Positions 1 through 7,270 of a DNA stretch of 12,050 nucleotides are shown one piece after another. The position numbers and the translations under genes are program-made. How positions within the stretch are numbered: the first letter of the stretch is position 1; every line of letters starts with the position of its first letter. This DNA comes from DATDPY01 sp964395765. Lineage in GTDB: Bacteria > Bacteroidota > Bacteroidia > Cytophagales > Cyclobacteriaceae. Below the pieces are notes generated by a model that searched no databases, was not told the origin of the DNA, and saw only the letters and a list, made by a program, of their open reading frames with translations. The stretch spans positions 1 to 12,050 of the forward strand of contig CAYNCU010000133.1 in the NCBI GenBank assembly GCA_964395765.1. The letters are read 5' to 3'.

Positions 1-6
1 GAATCA

Positions 7-20
7 ATTAACCGGTTAAT
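7..20. repeat. Perfect 14-bp palindrome
   Basis: The sequence ATTAACCGGTTAAT is its own reverse complement over 14 bases and stops being symmetric at the next base on each side. It lies about 120 bp beyond the stop codon of the symporter gene, near the window edge, so the gene it would serve may be outside the window. A dimeric-regulator operator is possible, but chance cannot be excluded. Confidence 0.5.
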
Positions 21-110
21 CATTAAAACGGTATCCCGGATTTCACCAATTGTTTAAGAAAAATTAATTTCAGAATTCGTAGACAACTGGTTTTAAAGTA
101 TTCTTCCATC

Positions 111-131
111 CTCCATTCTCCATTCTCCATC
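111..131. repeat. 7-bp tandem repeat, 3 units, 3' of symporter gene
   Basis: The unit CTCCATT occurs at 111-117 and 118-124, followed by CTCCATC at 125-131. It is preceded by a related TCCATC at 105-110. It begins 8 bp beyond the stop codon of the minus-strand symporter gene, so it would lie in that gene's 3' untranslated region. No hairpin or T-run typical of an intrinsic terminator is seen here. Confidence 0.85.
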
Positions 132-138
132 TTCGATT

Positions 139-1500
139 TTAATGCTCTTCTCTTATTTGAAAAAAATATCGTTTCATTTCCTTAACAACCCTTGGCGATA
201 GCAAGAGGGCCGATATCATTGTCGGGATAGCCATCAAGGCGTAGGTGCCATCGATCAGGTTGATCACGGAATTTATGGAAGCGACCGAGGCAAACAAGAT
301 GGCGGCCAGGTAAAAGTAGTTGTAATAGGCACGCCGGTTTTCCCCGAAAACGAAGCCGAAACATTTGGCGCCGTAATAGGGATAGGCGAACAGCGTGGTC
401 ATAGAAAACAGGAATACGCAGATCATCAGCAGGTAGCTTCCCGATCCCTGCATGGCGGAAACAAAGGCGGCATTCGTCATGGTGATGCCGGTGATCCCCG
501 GTTGTTTCCATACCCCGGTAATGACCACGGCCAATGCCGTCATGGTACAGACGACCACGGTATCCATGAGCGGTTCAAGCATGGCGACAAGGCCTTCGCG
601 GACAGGCTCCCGCGTTCGGGCTGCGCCGTGGGCCATGGCGGAAGTTCCCAGCCCGGCTTCATTGGAAAAAGTGCCCCTTTTTATGCCAAGCACGATCAAC
701 TGACCCAGGGCGCCGCCAAAAACCGCCTTGCCGGTAAAGGCATCACTGAAGATAAGCTTGAATGAAGGGATCACCAGCTCGGTATTTTTGATGATGATAA
801 ACAAGACTCCGGCAAAATAGCAAATGACCATCAGGGGGACAATCCGGGAAGCGTAATTCCCGATTCGTTTTATCCCCCCGAAAATTATCACCGATGCAAT
901 TGCGCAAATAAGAATGCCGGTGGTGATGTTTATCGAACGGCCGGAGAAGGTTGCGGACGGGCCGATGATAATTTCCCTGATCGCCTGGGTGAGTTGGTTT
1001 ACCTGGAACAGGGGCAAAACGCCTACCATCCCGGCCACCGAAAAAAATACGGCCAGTGGCTTCCATTTTTTACCAAGCCCCGAAACGATAAAATACATCG
1101 GGCCGCCATGCACGTTCCCCCTGCCGTCGGTATACCTGTACATAACGGACAGCGTGCAGGTAAAGAATTTAGTGGCCGATCCCACAATGGCGGAAACCCA
1201 CATCCAGAATATTGCCCCCGGGCCGCCCATGGCAATGGCAACGGCAACACCGGAAATATTACCCATGCCGATCGTCGAAGCGAGTGCAGTGGAAATGGCC
1301 TGGAAATGAGTGATCTCTCCCGGGTCAGCTTTGTCGTTATACCTGCCCCTTAATATCCTCACGGCATGACGAAAATAACGGTAGGGAAGAAGGCGTGAAT
1401 AGATCATGAAAAATATTCCGCCCCCGATCAATAATATCAGGAGCGGAGTTCCCCACATAAAGCCGCTGAATCCGGAAGTTAATTTTTCAAGTTCACTCAA
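139..1500 (-). CDS. Alanine/glycine:cation symporter (AGCS family)
   Basis: This is a 453-residue inner-membrane protein with about ten hydrophobic segments, the usual size for the AGCS family, which imports alanine or glycine with Na+ (or H+). Family signatures are present: WGTP near residue 16, a GMGNISGVAVAI...GGPGAIFWMW block at 78-101, GGPMYF at 132-137, and FSNEAGLGTSAMAHGAA at 278-294, where substrate and cation are bound. The start is a TTG at 1500: an in-frame stop lies seven codons upstream (1519-1521), no in-frame ATG intervenes, and the WGTP motif sits at the normal distance from this start. A five-codon ATG mini-ORF (1510 to 1493) overlaps the start in another frame. The gene stands alone with repeats on both flanks. 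The amino acid preference cannot be told from sequence. Confidence 0.95.
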   Translation of the reverse strand: MSELEKLTSGFSGFMWGTPLLILLIGGGIFFMIYSRLLPYRYFRHAVRILRGRYNDKADPGEITHFQAISTALASTIGMGNISGVAVAIAMGGPGAIFWMWVSAIVGSATKFFTCTLSVMYRYTDGRGNVHGGPMYFIVSGLGKKWKPLAVFFSVAGMVGVLPLFQVNQLTQAIREIIIGPSATFSGRSINITTGILICAIASVIIFGGIKRIGNYASRIVPLMVICYFAGVLFIIIKNTELVIPSFKLIFSDAFTGKAVFGGALGQLIVLGIKRGTFSNEAGLGTSAMAHGAARTREPVREGLVAMLEPLMDTVVVCTMTALAVVITGVWKQPGITGITMTNAAFVSAMQGSGSYLLMICVFLFSMTTLFAYPYYGAKCFGFVFGENRRAYYNYFYLAAILFASVASINSVINLIDGTYALMAIPTMISALLLSPRVVKEMKRYFFQIREEH

Positions 1501-1583
1501 AAGACTGCATCGGTAATTTTAAATGATTCCTTAAATTATAAAAAAATTATCCTTCCGGACAATACGCTGGCACTTAAATCAAA

Positions 1584-1662
1584 CAAAAATCAAAAATCAA
1601 AAATCGAAATATTGAAAATTGATTATTGAAAATTGATTATTGAAAATTGATTATTGATTATT
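1584..1662. repeat. Heptad tandem-repeat cluster
   Basis: Three perfect CAAAAAT units (1584-1604) are followed after six bases by three perfect copies of a 14-bp unit, ATTGAAAATTGATT (1611-1624, 1625-1638, 1639-1652), and a partial copy to 1662. The 14-mer is itself two heptads, ATTGAAA and ATTGATT, so the whole block has a 7-bp period. It lies in the 218-bp gap between the start of the symporter gene and the end of the CDF gene. The rest of that gap is AT-rich, with no recognised gene. Confidence 0.85.
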
Positions 1663-1698
1663 AGCCTTTCTACCCGTCCTCATGTAAACCCTCCCAGA

Positions 1699-1714
1699 CC
1701 AATGAACCAATGAA
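1699..1714. repeat. 8-bp tandem duplication 3' of CDF gene
   Basis: Two perfect copies of CCAATGAA (1699-1706, 1707-1714) are followed by a partial CCA. On the sense strand of the CDF gene this reads as repeated TTCATTGG, starting 4 bp after the TAA stop codon. It resembles the ATTGGTTG duplication after the stop codon at 7472. Confidence 0.8.
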
Positions 1715-1718
1715 CCAT

Positions 1719-2645
1719 TTACCTCGGCAAACCCTGGTTGATCAGTGCTTTATCGCAGGAATGTTCATATTCCGACTGAAAGGTAGTATGGTGGATATGA
1801 TATCGGTTTTCAAGATCGTTACGCATGGTATTAAGGATCCGGCAGGATTCGCTGATGGGAATATCCTGGCTGAATTCGACATGCGCTTCAAAGTATATAT
1901 CGTGATCATTCAGTTGCCAGGCATGAATGTGATGGATACCCTTGATATTTTCATAGCTTGATAAATACTTTGCAATATTTTCCAGGTCCAGGCCTTCCGG
2001 GGTAAATTGCATGAGAACCTTCAGGCTTTGAAGCACCAGCCTCCAGCTGAGGACCATCAGGTAAAGAGCAATGACAATTGACAGCACCGGGTCAAGAAGG
2101 TAGAAGTTAAAGAAGTAAATCATGATTCCGCCGGCCATAACCACGAAAGAGGAAATCATATCGATAAATAAATGGATGTAGGCCGATTTCATGTTCATAT
2201 TCTTCGCGGAATCCTTTCTCAGCAAAAGGACGCTGAGCCCGTTGGCAAGAATGCCGAAGGCTGCTAGGAGAATTACAATTTCAGGTTTGACATTCAGGTA
2301 ATTCCGGTTGATGATTTTTTCGGCAGATTCAAAGATCAGGAATACTCCGATCACGAGTAATATAGAGGCATTGATAAAGGCAGCAATAATTTCCGCTCTT
2401 TTATACCCGAAGGTATGTCCTGTCGTGGATCTCCTTTTTGTCAATCGTTCCGCTACCCAGCTAATGATGATGGTGGTGGCGTCGCTCAGGTTGTGCAATG
2501 CATCGGACAGCAGGGCCATACTTCCCGAAATTACCGATCCGGCAACCTGGATGATCGTCACCGTCATGTTGATGACAAAGGTCCACATGAGTTTGCTCCC
2601 TTTGACGGCAGGATGGAAATGAGTATGGTCGTGCGTTTGCATCAT
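1719..2645 (-). CDS. Cation diffusion facilitator (CDF) metal efflux transporter
   Basis: This is a 308-residue CzcD/ZitB-like exporter that should move Zn2+ or similar divalent metals out of the cytoplasm in exchange for protons. The N-terminus is His-rich (H5, H7, H9, H11). TM2 carries D48, H51 and D55 (SDALHNLSDA), and TM5 carries H158 and D162 (AYIHLFID), together the expected intramembrane metal site. Six membrane segments are followed by a cytoplasmic domain from about residue 207 with the family motif GIHHIHAW at 236-243. The start is ATG-ATG at 2645. Only 27 bp separate it from the stop of the upstream DUF2459 gene on the same strand, so the two are probably co-transcribed. The H/D pair in both helices favours zinc over manganese or iron, but this is inference. 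Confidence 0.95.
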   Translation of the reverse strand: MMQTHDHTHFHPAVKGSKLMWTFVINMTVTIIQVAGSVISGSMALLSDALHNLSDATTIIISWVAERLTKRRSTTGHTFGYKRAEIIAAFINASILLVIGVFLIFESAEKIINRNYLNVKPEIVILLAAFGILANGLSVLLLRKDSAKNMNMKSAYIHLFIDMISSFVVMAGGIMIYFFNFYLLDPVLSIVIALYLMVLSWRLVLQSLKVLMQFTPEGLDLENIAKYLSSYENIKGIHHIHAWQLNDHDIYFEAHVEFSQDIPISESCRILNTMRNDLENRYHIHHTTFQSEYEHSCDKALINQGLPR

Positions 2646-2672
2646 AAAATTTTCCTACGGCAAATTTAATCA

Positions 2673-3338
2673 TTATTTCCGGCTATGGGAAAGCTGGAAA
2701 AGGATAGGTTTGTCGAAAGGCGACCATACTGAACAGCGGATCCCGGCGGCTTTTAGTCCTTCATTTGTCCAAACATTGCAGGATTTTATCAGGCTGAACT
2801 TTCCTTTCGCATAGAAAAACAGATCGTAATCCCCGTATCCTTTTGCGGCTATGCTTTCGGGTTTTCCGGTATCGGTTAAAAAGAATGAGTCGCGGATATA
2901 CCCGGTTATTATTTCAAGCTGTTGCGCGGAAATATAAACGGGAACAACCTCGTTGCCGGGCACCAGGCCGGACACCAGGGTGACATGCATGGCGGGCTGC
3001 CGCTCGGTGAATAATGCCCTGAAGGCAATTGAAAAAGTAAGGTCTTTCCATTCCGGGGTATTCAGATAAAAAAGCTTGTTACCCCAGCCGAAAGCAATAT
3101 ATTGCATCCCATAAAACTTATGATATAAAACAGTGCCGGTGAAGAACTGCTGCCAGGAGGTTTTCCCGTAATTTACCGGCAGTACCAGGTCGGTATGAAC
3201 ACCGTTGGTGACGACGAATATTTCAATTCCGCCCTGTTTTTCATGAAAATCAGTATTTACCGGAAGATACCCAAGCAGCAAGGCGAGAATGAAGTATAAG
3301 ACCAGGAGTCTTAAAATGGTTTGTAATAGATAAATCAA
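2673..3338 (-). CDS. DUF2459 / TIGR02117 family membrane-anchored protein
   Basis: This 221-residue protein has one N-terminal hydrophobic segment (about residues 5-25) that should anchor it or act as a signal, leaving the rest in the periplasm. It matches the DUF2459/TIGR02117 pattern as I know it: IFVVTNGVHTDLVLPV at 40-55, IAFGWGNKLFYL at 81-92, and SCNVWTNEGLKAAGI at 186-200. C187 (with N188 and W190) and H48 are candidates for a catalytic pair, but no activity is established to my knowledge. The start is a TTG at 3338, directly preceded by an in-frame TGA; an ATG two codons upstream (3342) is in another frame. An N-terminal frameshift is therefore possible. The gene lies 27 bp upstream of the CDF gene and likely shares its transcript. 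Confidence 0.85.
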   Translation of the reverse strand: MIYLLQTILRLLVLYFILALLLGYLPVNTDFHEKQGGIEIFVVTNGVHTDLVLPVNYGKTSWQQFFTGTVLYHKFYGMQYIAFGWGNKLFYLNTPEWKDLTFSIAFRALFTERQPAMHVTLVSGLVPGNEVVPVYISAQQLEIITGYIRDSFFLTDTGKPESIAAKGYGDYDLFFYAKGKFSLIKSCNVWTNEGLKAAGIRCSVWSPFDKPILFQLSHSRK

Positions 3339-3721
3339 TCATTTTTTTCACTAAATGAATAAAAAAAATATGGATTTGCATGGGTTGCCGGATTTTTATC
3401 CGACATGCCCGAAATTAAATCTATCATGAGTGGTCAAAGCGCTTCGTAGTGCAGAAATTTATCGGACCGGCTGACCGGATCTTTGGCCGGGAGGGCTGAA
3501 CATTACGGTGTTAACCGCCGGGTACATTTAGATTGATGAACCTGAAGGCAGGGGAGGGCGTTTCCTTTATTAGTTTGTTAATTCTAATGAGATTTGTGTT
3601 AAATTAATCCGCCTTCACATTCTGTTTCGGCAGACGGGAAGGCTGTGGCATAATTCCGAGGGCTTAACTCCGGGAATTCGGGTCCGGGGCTTGCCCCGAA
3701 GTTAAATACCTTTTATTATAT
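3339..3721. other. 383-bp intergenic region, no recognised gene
   Basis: This gap separates the divergent DUF2459 and rhomboid genes and should hold both promoters. I see no TAnnTTTG box that is fully convincing, and no tRNA or known riboswitch. It holds a CGGAT-TTTT-ATCCG hairpin (3389-3402), flanked by a second complementary pair GCATG/CATGC (3378-3382 with 3404-3408), an AAGCGCTT palindrome near 3437, and a structured segment at 3664-3705 listed separately. A 23-codon ATG ORF (3536-3607) with a hydrophobic C-terminal half is possible but unsupported. Confidence 0.6.
3664..3705 (+). other. Nested hairpin with CUUG tetraloop upstream of rhomboid gene
   Basis: An inner perfect stem CGGGG (3685-3689) / CCCCG (3694-3698) closes a CTTG loop, a known stable RNA tetraloop. 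An outer pair, TTAACT (3664-3669) and AGTTAA (3700-3705), encloses it. An alternative pairing uses AATTCC just upstream with GGAATT at 3673-3678 and cannot form fully together with the outer stem. The structure ends 16 bp before the rhomboid ATG, so it may lie in the leader. No T-run follows, so it is not a classic terminator. Confidence 0.5.
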
Positions 3722-4432
3722 ATGAATCATTCGATTGAATATAGGGTCGTCAAACGCGGGATCATTTATACGGTGACATTCACACTGGGGTTATGGTTAA
3801 TTCTTTTTATCGAATGGATCGGCAAATTTGACTTCGACCGTTTCGGCATAATGCCGAGAACCCTTTCCGGATTGATAGGAATATTAACAGGTCCGCTGAT
3901 CCATGCCGGTATTTTTCACTTATTGGCGAATACACTTCCCTTAATCATCCTGGGATTCGGTCTTATGTATTTCTATTACCGCATTGCCATAGAAGTATTT
4001 GTCTGGATCTACCTGACTTCAGGATTCTGGGTTTGGGTCATCGGGCGAACAGCCTTTCATATTGGCGCGAGCGGGGTAATATATGGGCTTATGTCCTTCC
4101 TGATTGTCAGCGGATTGATTCGGCGGAATATACGGTCGCTGGCAATATCCATGGCTGTATTTTTTCTTTATGGCGGAACGATTTACGGTGTCCTTCCGTC
4201 GGATCCCCATATCTCCTGGGAATCCCACCTGATGGGCCTCCTTGCCGGTTCTGTGATCGCTCTGTTTTTCCGTAAAGAACCAATTTTCGTCGGCAGCGTT
4301 GATGAGGAAGAGGTTCATCCGGAGGACGGGGACCAGGAAGAAAGACCGTATTTTTCAGGAATGGACAATACGGCCGAAGAAAACAAGCACCTGTCCTATG
4401 ATTATAAACCCAGGAAGAAAGAGGATCATTAA
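3722..4432 (+). CDS. Rhomboid-family intramembrane serine protease
   Basis: This 236-residue polytopic membrane protein should cleave transmembrane substrates within the bilayer. The catalytic Ser is S117 in HIGASGVIYG and the catalytic His is H169 in SHLMG. H66 and N70 in the HAGIFHLLAN motif match the conserved H/N of the oxyanion region. Six hydrophobic segments end at about residue 183. After them comes a roughly 50-residue hydrophilic, Glu/Asp-rich tail with no recognised domain. The ATG at 3722 gives a short cytoplasmic start before TM1. The next gene, the ompH-like gene, runs in the same direction after a 212-bp gap and seems to have its own promoter, so this is probably a single-gene unit. 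Substrate unknown. Confidence 0.93.
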   Translation: MNHSIEYRVVKRGIIYTVTFTLGLWLILFIEWIGKFDFDRFGIMPRTLSGLIGILTGPLIHAGIFHLLANTLPLIILGFGLMYFYYRIAIEVFVWIYLTSGFWVWVIGRTAFHIGASGVIYGLMSFLIVSGLIRRNIRSLAISMAVFFLYGGTIYGVLPSDPHISWESHLMGLLAGSVIALFFRKEPIFVGSVDEEEVHPEDGDQEERPYFSGMDNTAEENKHLSYDYKPRKKEDH

Positions 4433-4612
4433 AATTTTCAGCCTGTAATAAAACTTCTGGGATCAAAGAAATTCGAATAATGACGAAGTGATTTTTGTGT
4501 GATTTTTTGTGCCTGAGCGCCTTCATGTCAATTTTTTTTATGATTTTTTCCTTGAACTGATTTTGAGAGTGCCGATATTTTATTTCCCTTATGCCAATTC
4601 ATTCCTTTCTCT

Positions 4613-4620
4613 TATCTTTG
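4613..4620 (+). promoter_or_regulatory. Bacteroidota-type -7 box for the ompH-like gene
   Basis: TATCTTTG matches the Bacteroidota sigma-ABfr -7 consensus TAnnTTTG exactly. It lies 24 bp upstream of the GTG at 4645, a normal short leader. I see no good TTTG -33 box about 19 bp upstream. It falls inside the longer reading frame that begins at 4591, which argues that this frame's first 18 codons are not translated. Confidence 0.6.
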
Positions 4621-4644
4621 CGCCGAAATAAAACCCACAATAGC

Positions 4645-5286
4645 GTGAAAAATTTATCTTTAATCCTTAATGGTATCCTGATTATTGCCGTCGGAATTTT
4701 ATATTACCTTCATTTTACTTCCCCGTCTATGCCGGCTGCTAAAAAAAAGGCGGAAGTAATAGCTTCCGGGGGAGGCAGCACTTTAGCCTATATCATGGAA
4801 GATTCTTTGATGGAGCATTATCAACTGTTCCGGCAGCTTTCCGATCAGATCAATAAAAAACAACAGGATATGGAAGCTTCCTACCAGAGCCGGGCGACAA
4901 AACTTCAGAGCGAGATTGACAACTATAAAAAAATGGCTCCGAGAATGGCTCCCAGGGATGCCCAGAATATTGAGGAACAGTTGATGCAGAAGCAGCAGAA
5001 CCTGTACCAGTATCAGCAATCACTCAGCCAGGAAATGATGGATGAACAGCAAAAAATAAATGACCAGCTTTACACGAAAGTTGCGGAATTCCTGAAAAAC
5101 TATGCCACACAAAACGGTTACCAGATCGTACTGAATTATAAAAGGGGTTCAGGAATGTTATACGGGGTTGACATGCTCGATATCACCGATGATGTTATCA
5201 AAGGATTGAATGAAGAATATTCGAGAGAAAAGAATGCCAACGTTAAGCTGCCGATAACGCCCGATTCAACTACATCGAAACATTAA
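4645..5286 (+). CDS. OmpH/Skp-like periplasmic coiled-coil protein, membrane-anchored
   Basis: With the GTG start this is 213 residues. The opening VKNLSLILNGILIIAVGILYYLHF is a typical signal-anchor, as I recall for Bacteroidota OmpH proteins. A long charged, Gln-rich helical region (about residues 58-145) forms the coiled-coil arms of a Skp-type chaperone, which binds unfolded outer-membrane proteins in the periplasm. A C-terminal piece with YQIVLNYKRGSGMLYG and DITDDVIKGLN completes the fold. An ATG at 4591 would add 18 residues, but the added segment is basic, unlike the family, and would contain the likely promoter box. No clear signal-peptidase site follows the hydrophobic stretch, so it may stay anchored. 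No bamA lies nearby in the window, though ompH is often found next to it. Confidence 0.9.
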   Translation: MKNLSLILNGILIIAVGILYYLHFTSPSMPAAKKKAEVIASGGGSTLAYIMEDSLMEHYQLFRQLSDQINKKQQDMEASYQSRATKLQSEIDNYKKMAPRMAPRDAQNIEEQLMQKQQNLYQYQQSLSQEMMDEQQKINDQLYTKVAEFLKNYATQNGYQIVLNYKRGSGMLYGVDMLDITDDVIKGLNEEYSREKNANVKLPITPDSTTSKH

Positions 5287-5311
5287 AAATTTTAATCACC
5301 GCATCACGCTG

Positions 5312-6280
5312 TCACGACATCATCCAGGTTAATATTTCTTCCGGCTTTTCGAAACAAAACGCAGGCACCGGTGAATTCCCGGTAAGCTCCTCAATCATGT
5401 TCCTTGTACCGGGTTTAATCCTCTTGCCTGTCTTCCTGATAAATACTCCCTTTATTCTGCCCGGGAATTTCCTGGCAATATCGGAATAAACCTCAGGATC
5501 CTTCTGGCTGTCGTCCCCGATCAGAATGAACTCCTTATCATTGAACAACTCAAGAATATTCCGGATCTTTTCCTTCTTGTGCCTTGAATAGGATTTTTTC
5601 TTTTTTGCCTTCAGGAGGTCATTCCATTTTTTATATGGTTTAAGAAATAAAGGTCCATCAGGGAAGTTATGGTGTTTTAAAAATGTATGGATTACAGGGT
5701 ATAGGTTGGCTTCACTGTTGGAAACATAAAACATACTCATATCACGGTCCGCCAATTGCCGGTAGATCCCGGCCATCCGGCTAACGGCTTTTCTCCGGTA
5801 AGCATTTTTGGTGAGCAGATGACGAAATCTTTTAAAATGATTGGTTACATGGGATACCAGGATAGTGTCGTCAATGTCGGAAATGACACCTGTCCTGAAC
5901 CCGTTAAAATAATATATATCCCTTTTATAGAAATCGGGAATCTGGATCGGGTATCTTTTGTTTTTTCTCAGGAAAAAATAATGGGGCTGGAGCACAGGCT
6001 TTCCCGGTCGTATTTGATTGATCTGGAGGGTATAAAAGCCGTTATGGGTGAGCGTTATTGTCTTTTCATCCCCGGATATGTCGACTTCAAGCATGCCTGT
6101 CTTTATATTCCCCGGCAGGTATGCTGAAATAACACGAAGCATATTCTTCCAACGGCTTTCCCCGGCGATGATTTCTTTATGGTGACGGCGAAGGTGCAAA
6201 ACCTGACCTTCAAGCCAGAGAGAATTTTCTTTTACGATACCGGTTAACGGTAAAAGAATATACCTGGGTTTTTCCTTCAA
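5312..6280 (-). CDS. App1-family (DUF2183) phosphatidate phosphatase
   Basis: This 322-residue protein has the HAD-like domain of the App1/DUF2183 family, Mg2+-dependent phosphatases that turn phosphatidate into diacylglycerol. The catalytic DxDDT motif is SDIDDTI, with D135, D137 and D138. Downstream are FYVSNSEANLYPVI and ILIGDDSQKDPEVY, the typical later motifs. The N-terminal 120 residues look like the beta-rich domain that precedes the phosphatase in this family (WLEGQVL near 22). No signal peptide or membrane segment is seen. The start is a TTG at 6280: no in-frame ATG lies between it and the upstream in-frame stop (6320-6322), and later starts would cut into the N-terminal domain. It is divergent from the lipid kinase gene across 53 bp. 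The physiological substrate is inferred from family. Confidence 0.9.
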   Translation of the reverse strand: MKEKPRYILLPLTGIVKENSLWLEGQVLHLRRHHKEIIAGESRWKNMLRVISAYLPGNIKTGMLEVDISGDEKTITLTHNGFYTLQINQIRPGKPVLQPHYFFLRKNKRYPIQIPDFYKRDIYYFNGFRTGVISDIDDTILVSHVTNHFKRFRHLLTKNAYRRKAVSRMAGIYRQLADRDMSMFYVSNSEANLYPVIHTFLKHHNFPDGPLFLKPYKKWNDLLKAKKKKSYSRHKKEKIRNILELFNDKEFILIGDDSQKDPEVYSDIARKFPGRIKGVFIRKTGKRIKPGTRNMIEELTGNSPVPAFCFEKPEEILTWMMS

Positions 6281-6333
6281 CTTTTTTTGATAAATTAAGT
6301 ATAAATTAACCCTATATTTTTATAAAATAGGCA
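6281..6333. promoter_or_regulatory. AT-rich divergent promoter region
   Basis: These 53 bp between the phosphatase and lipid kinase genes contain only 9 G or C bases. Both promoters probably lie here or just inside the genes. On the plus strand TATATTTT (6313-6320) is one base off the TAnnTTTG box, with the ATG 13 bp further on. I see no clear box for the minus strand. Confidence 0.45.
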
Positions 6334-7230
6334 ATGAGGGTATTGGTAATTGCTAACCCGGCGGCAGGAGGAAGACAAAAGGATGTTATTCTGAATAAAA
6401 TCCGCAACGATTTTTCACGGTATGGTATTGCTTATGATATTTATGAAACAAAGGGCAGCAGGGACGATGAAAAAATAAAAAAGATAATCCGGGAGATGGA
6501 CCCGCACGCCCTGCTGGTGATCGGCGGGGACGGCACGATCAATCTCGCGGCAAGATCCGTCATTCACAGCACCATAAACCTGGGAATTATCCCTTTCGGT
6601 TCGGCGAACGGAATGGCAACTGACCTGGGGATCAAAGCCGACAGCAGCCAGGCCCTGGATGATTTTTTAAAATCACGTTTTATTTCCACTACGGATATTC
6701 TCCGGATCAATGATAAATTTTACTGCCTGCATATCGGCGATGTCGGCCTGAATGCCATGGTCGTGGAAGATTACCAGCGGGACAAAGACAGGGGCATGCG
6801 GGGTTATGCCAGGCATTTTATCCGCCAGCTATCGCAGTCTGAACTGATGAATGTCCGCATTCACGCCGATGGAAAGAATTACAATGAGAAAGGCTACATG
6901 GTGGCTTTTGCCAATGCGCGCCGTTATGGAACCGGGGTGATCCTGAACCGGAAGGGAAATCCTTTTGACGGCAAATTTGAGATCATTATCTCTAAAAGCA
7001 TAGAGCTGAAAACCTTTATTCTGGCCGGGCTATCCCGGTATAACGATGACTTTGCAAAAGATAGCAGTGCCTCCTCAGTGATCAGTTGCAAAAATGCCGT
7101 TATCACTTTTGATAAACCGTTTACCACCCAGGCCGACGGAGAAATACTCGGAAAATATGATGCATTGAAAATTGAGATTATTCCCCAAGCTGTCCGGATC
7201 ATTCGCGCGAATCCGGAAATTAATGGATGA
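6334..7230 (+). CDS. Diacylglycerol kinase family lipid kinase (YegS/BmrU-like)
   Basis: This 298-residue cytoplasmic enzyme has the DAGK catalytic fold and should transfer phosphate from ATP to diacylglycerol or a related lipid. Motifs in order are ANPAAGG at 7-13, VIGGDGTIN at 62-70 (the GGDGT nucleotide loop) and IPFGSANGMATDLGI at 86-100, the position where many relatives have GTxND. Near the C-terminus is TQADGEILGKYDALKIEIIPQAVRII, the usual closing beta strands of the family. The length matches bacterial lipid kinases, and the ATG at 6334 opens directly on the first beta strand. It faces away from the predicted phosphatidate phosphatase gene, which would do the opposite reaction. The exact lipid (diacylglycerol, ceramide, sphingoid base or other) cannot be told from sequence. 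Confidence 0.92.
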   Translation: MRVLVIANPAAGGRQKDVILNKIRNDFSRYGIAYDIYETKGSRDDEKIKKIIREMDPHALLVIGGDGTINLAARSVIHSTINLGIIPFGSANGMATDLGIKADSSQALDDFLKSRFISTTDILRINDKFYCLHIGDVGLNAMVVEDYQRDKDRGMRGYARHFIRQLSQSELMNVRIHADGKNYNEKGYMVAFANARRYGTGVILNRKGNPFDGKFEIIISKSIELKTFILAGLSRYNDDFAKDSSASSVISCKNAVITFDKPFTTQADGEILGKYDALKIEIIPQAVRIIRANPEING

Positions 7231-7270
7231 TTTTTCACCCCGCCTTACAAGAAAGGGATTCTGATATTCT

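Noticed and set aside
743..1250. Overlapping frames of 75-131 codons within the symporter gene
   Set aside because: They lie inside a clearly coding AGCS gene and give compositions rich in Pro, His and Arg with no family resemblance.
1493..1510. Five-codon upstream ORF overlapping the symporter TTG start
   Set aside because: It could be a leader peptide, but a frame this short occurs often by chance and nothing in its codons suggests attenuation.
1584..1662. CRISPR array as explanation of the repeats
   Set aside because: The units are 7-14 bp with no unique spacers and no cas genes nearby; it is a simple tandem repeat.
3339..3721. Insertion-sequence remnant in the 383-bp gap
   Set aside because: No transposase fragment, no long terminal inverted repeats and no target duplication could be seen.
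5282..5296. AT-only inverted repeat ATTAAAA/TTTTAAT at the ompH stop codon
   Set aside because: The stem has no GC pairs and partly covers the stop codon, so it is too weak to call a terminator.
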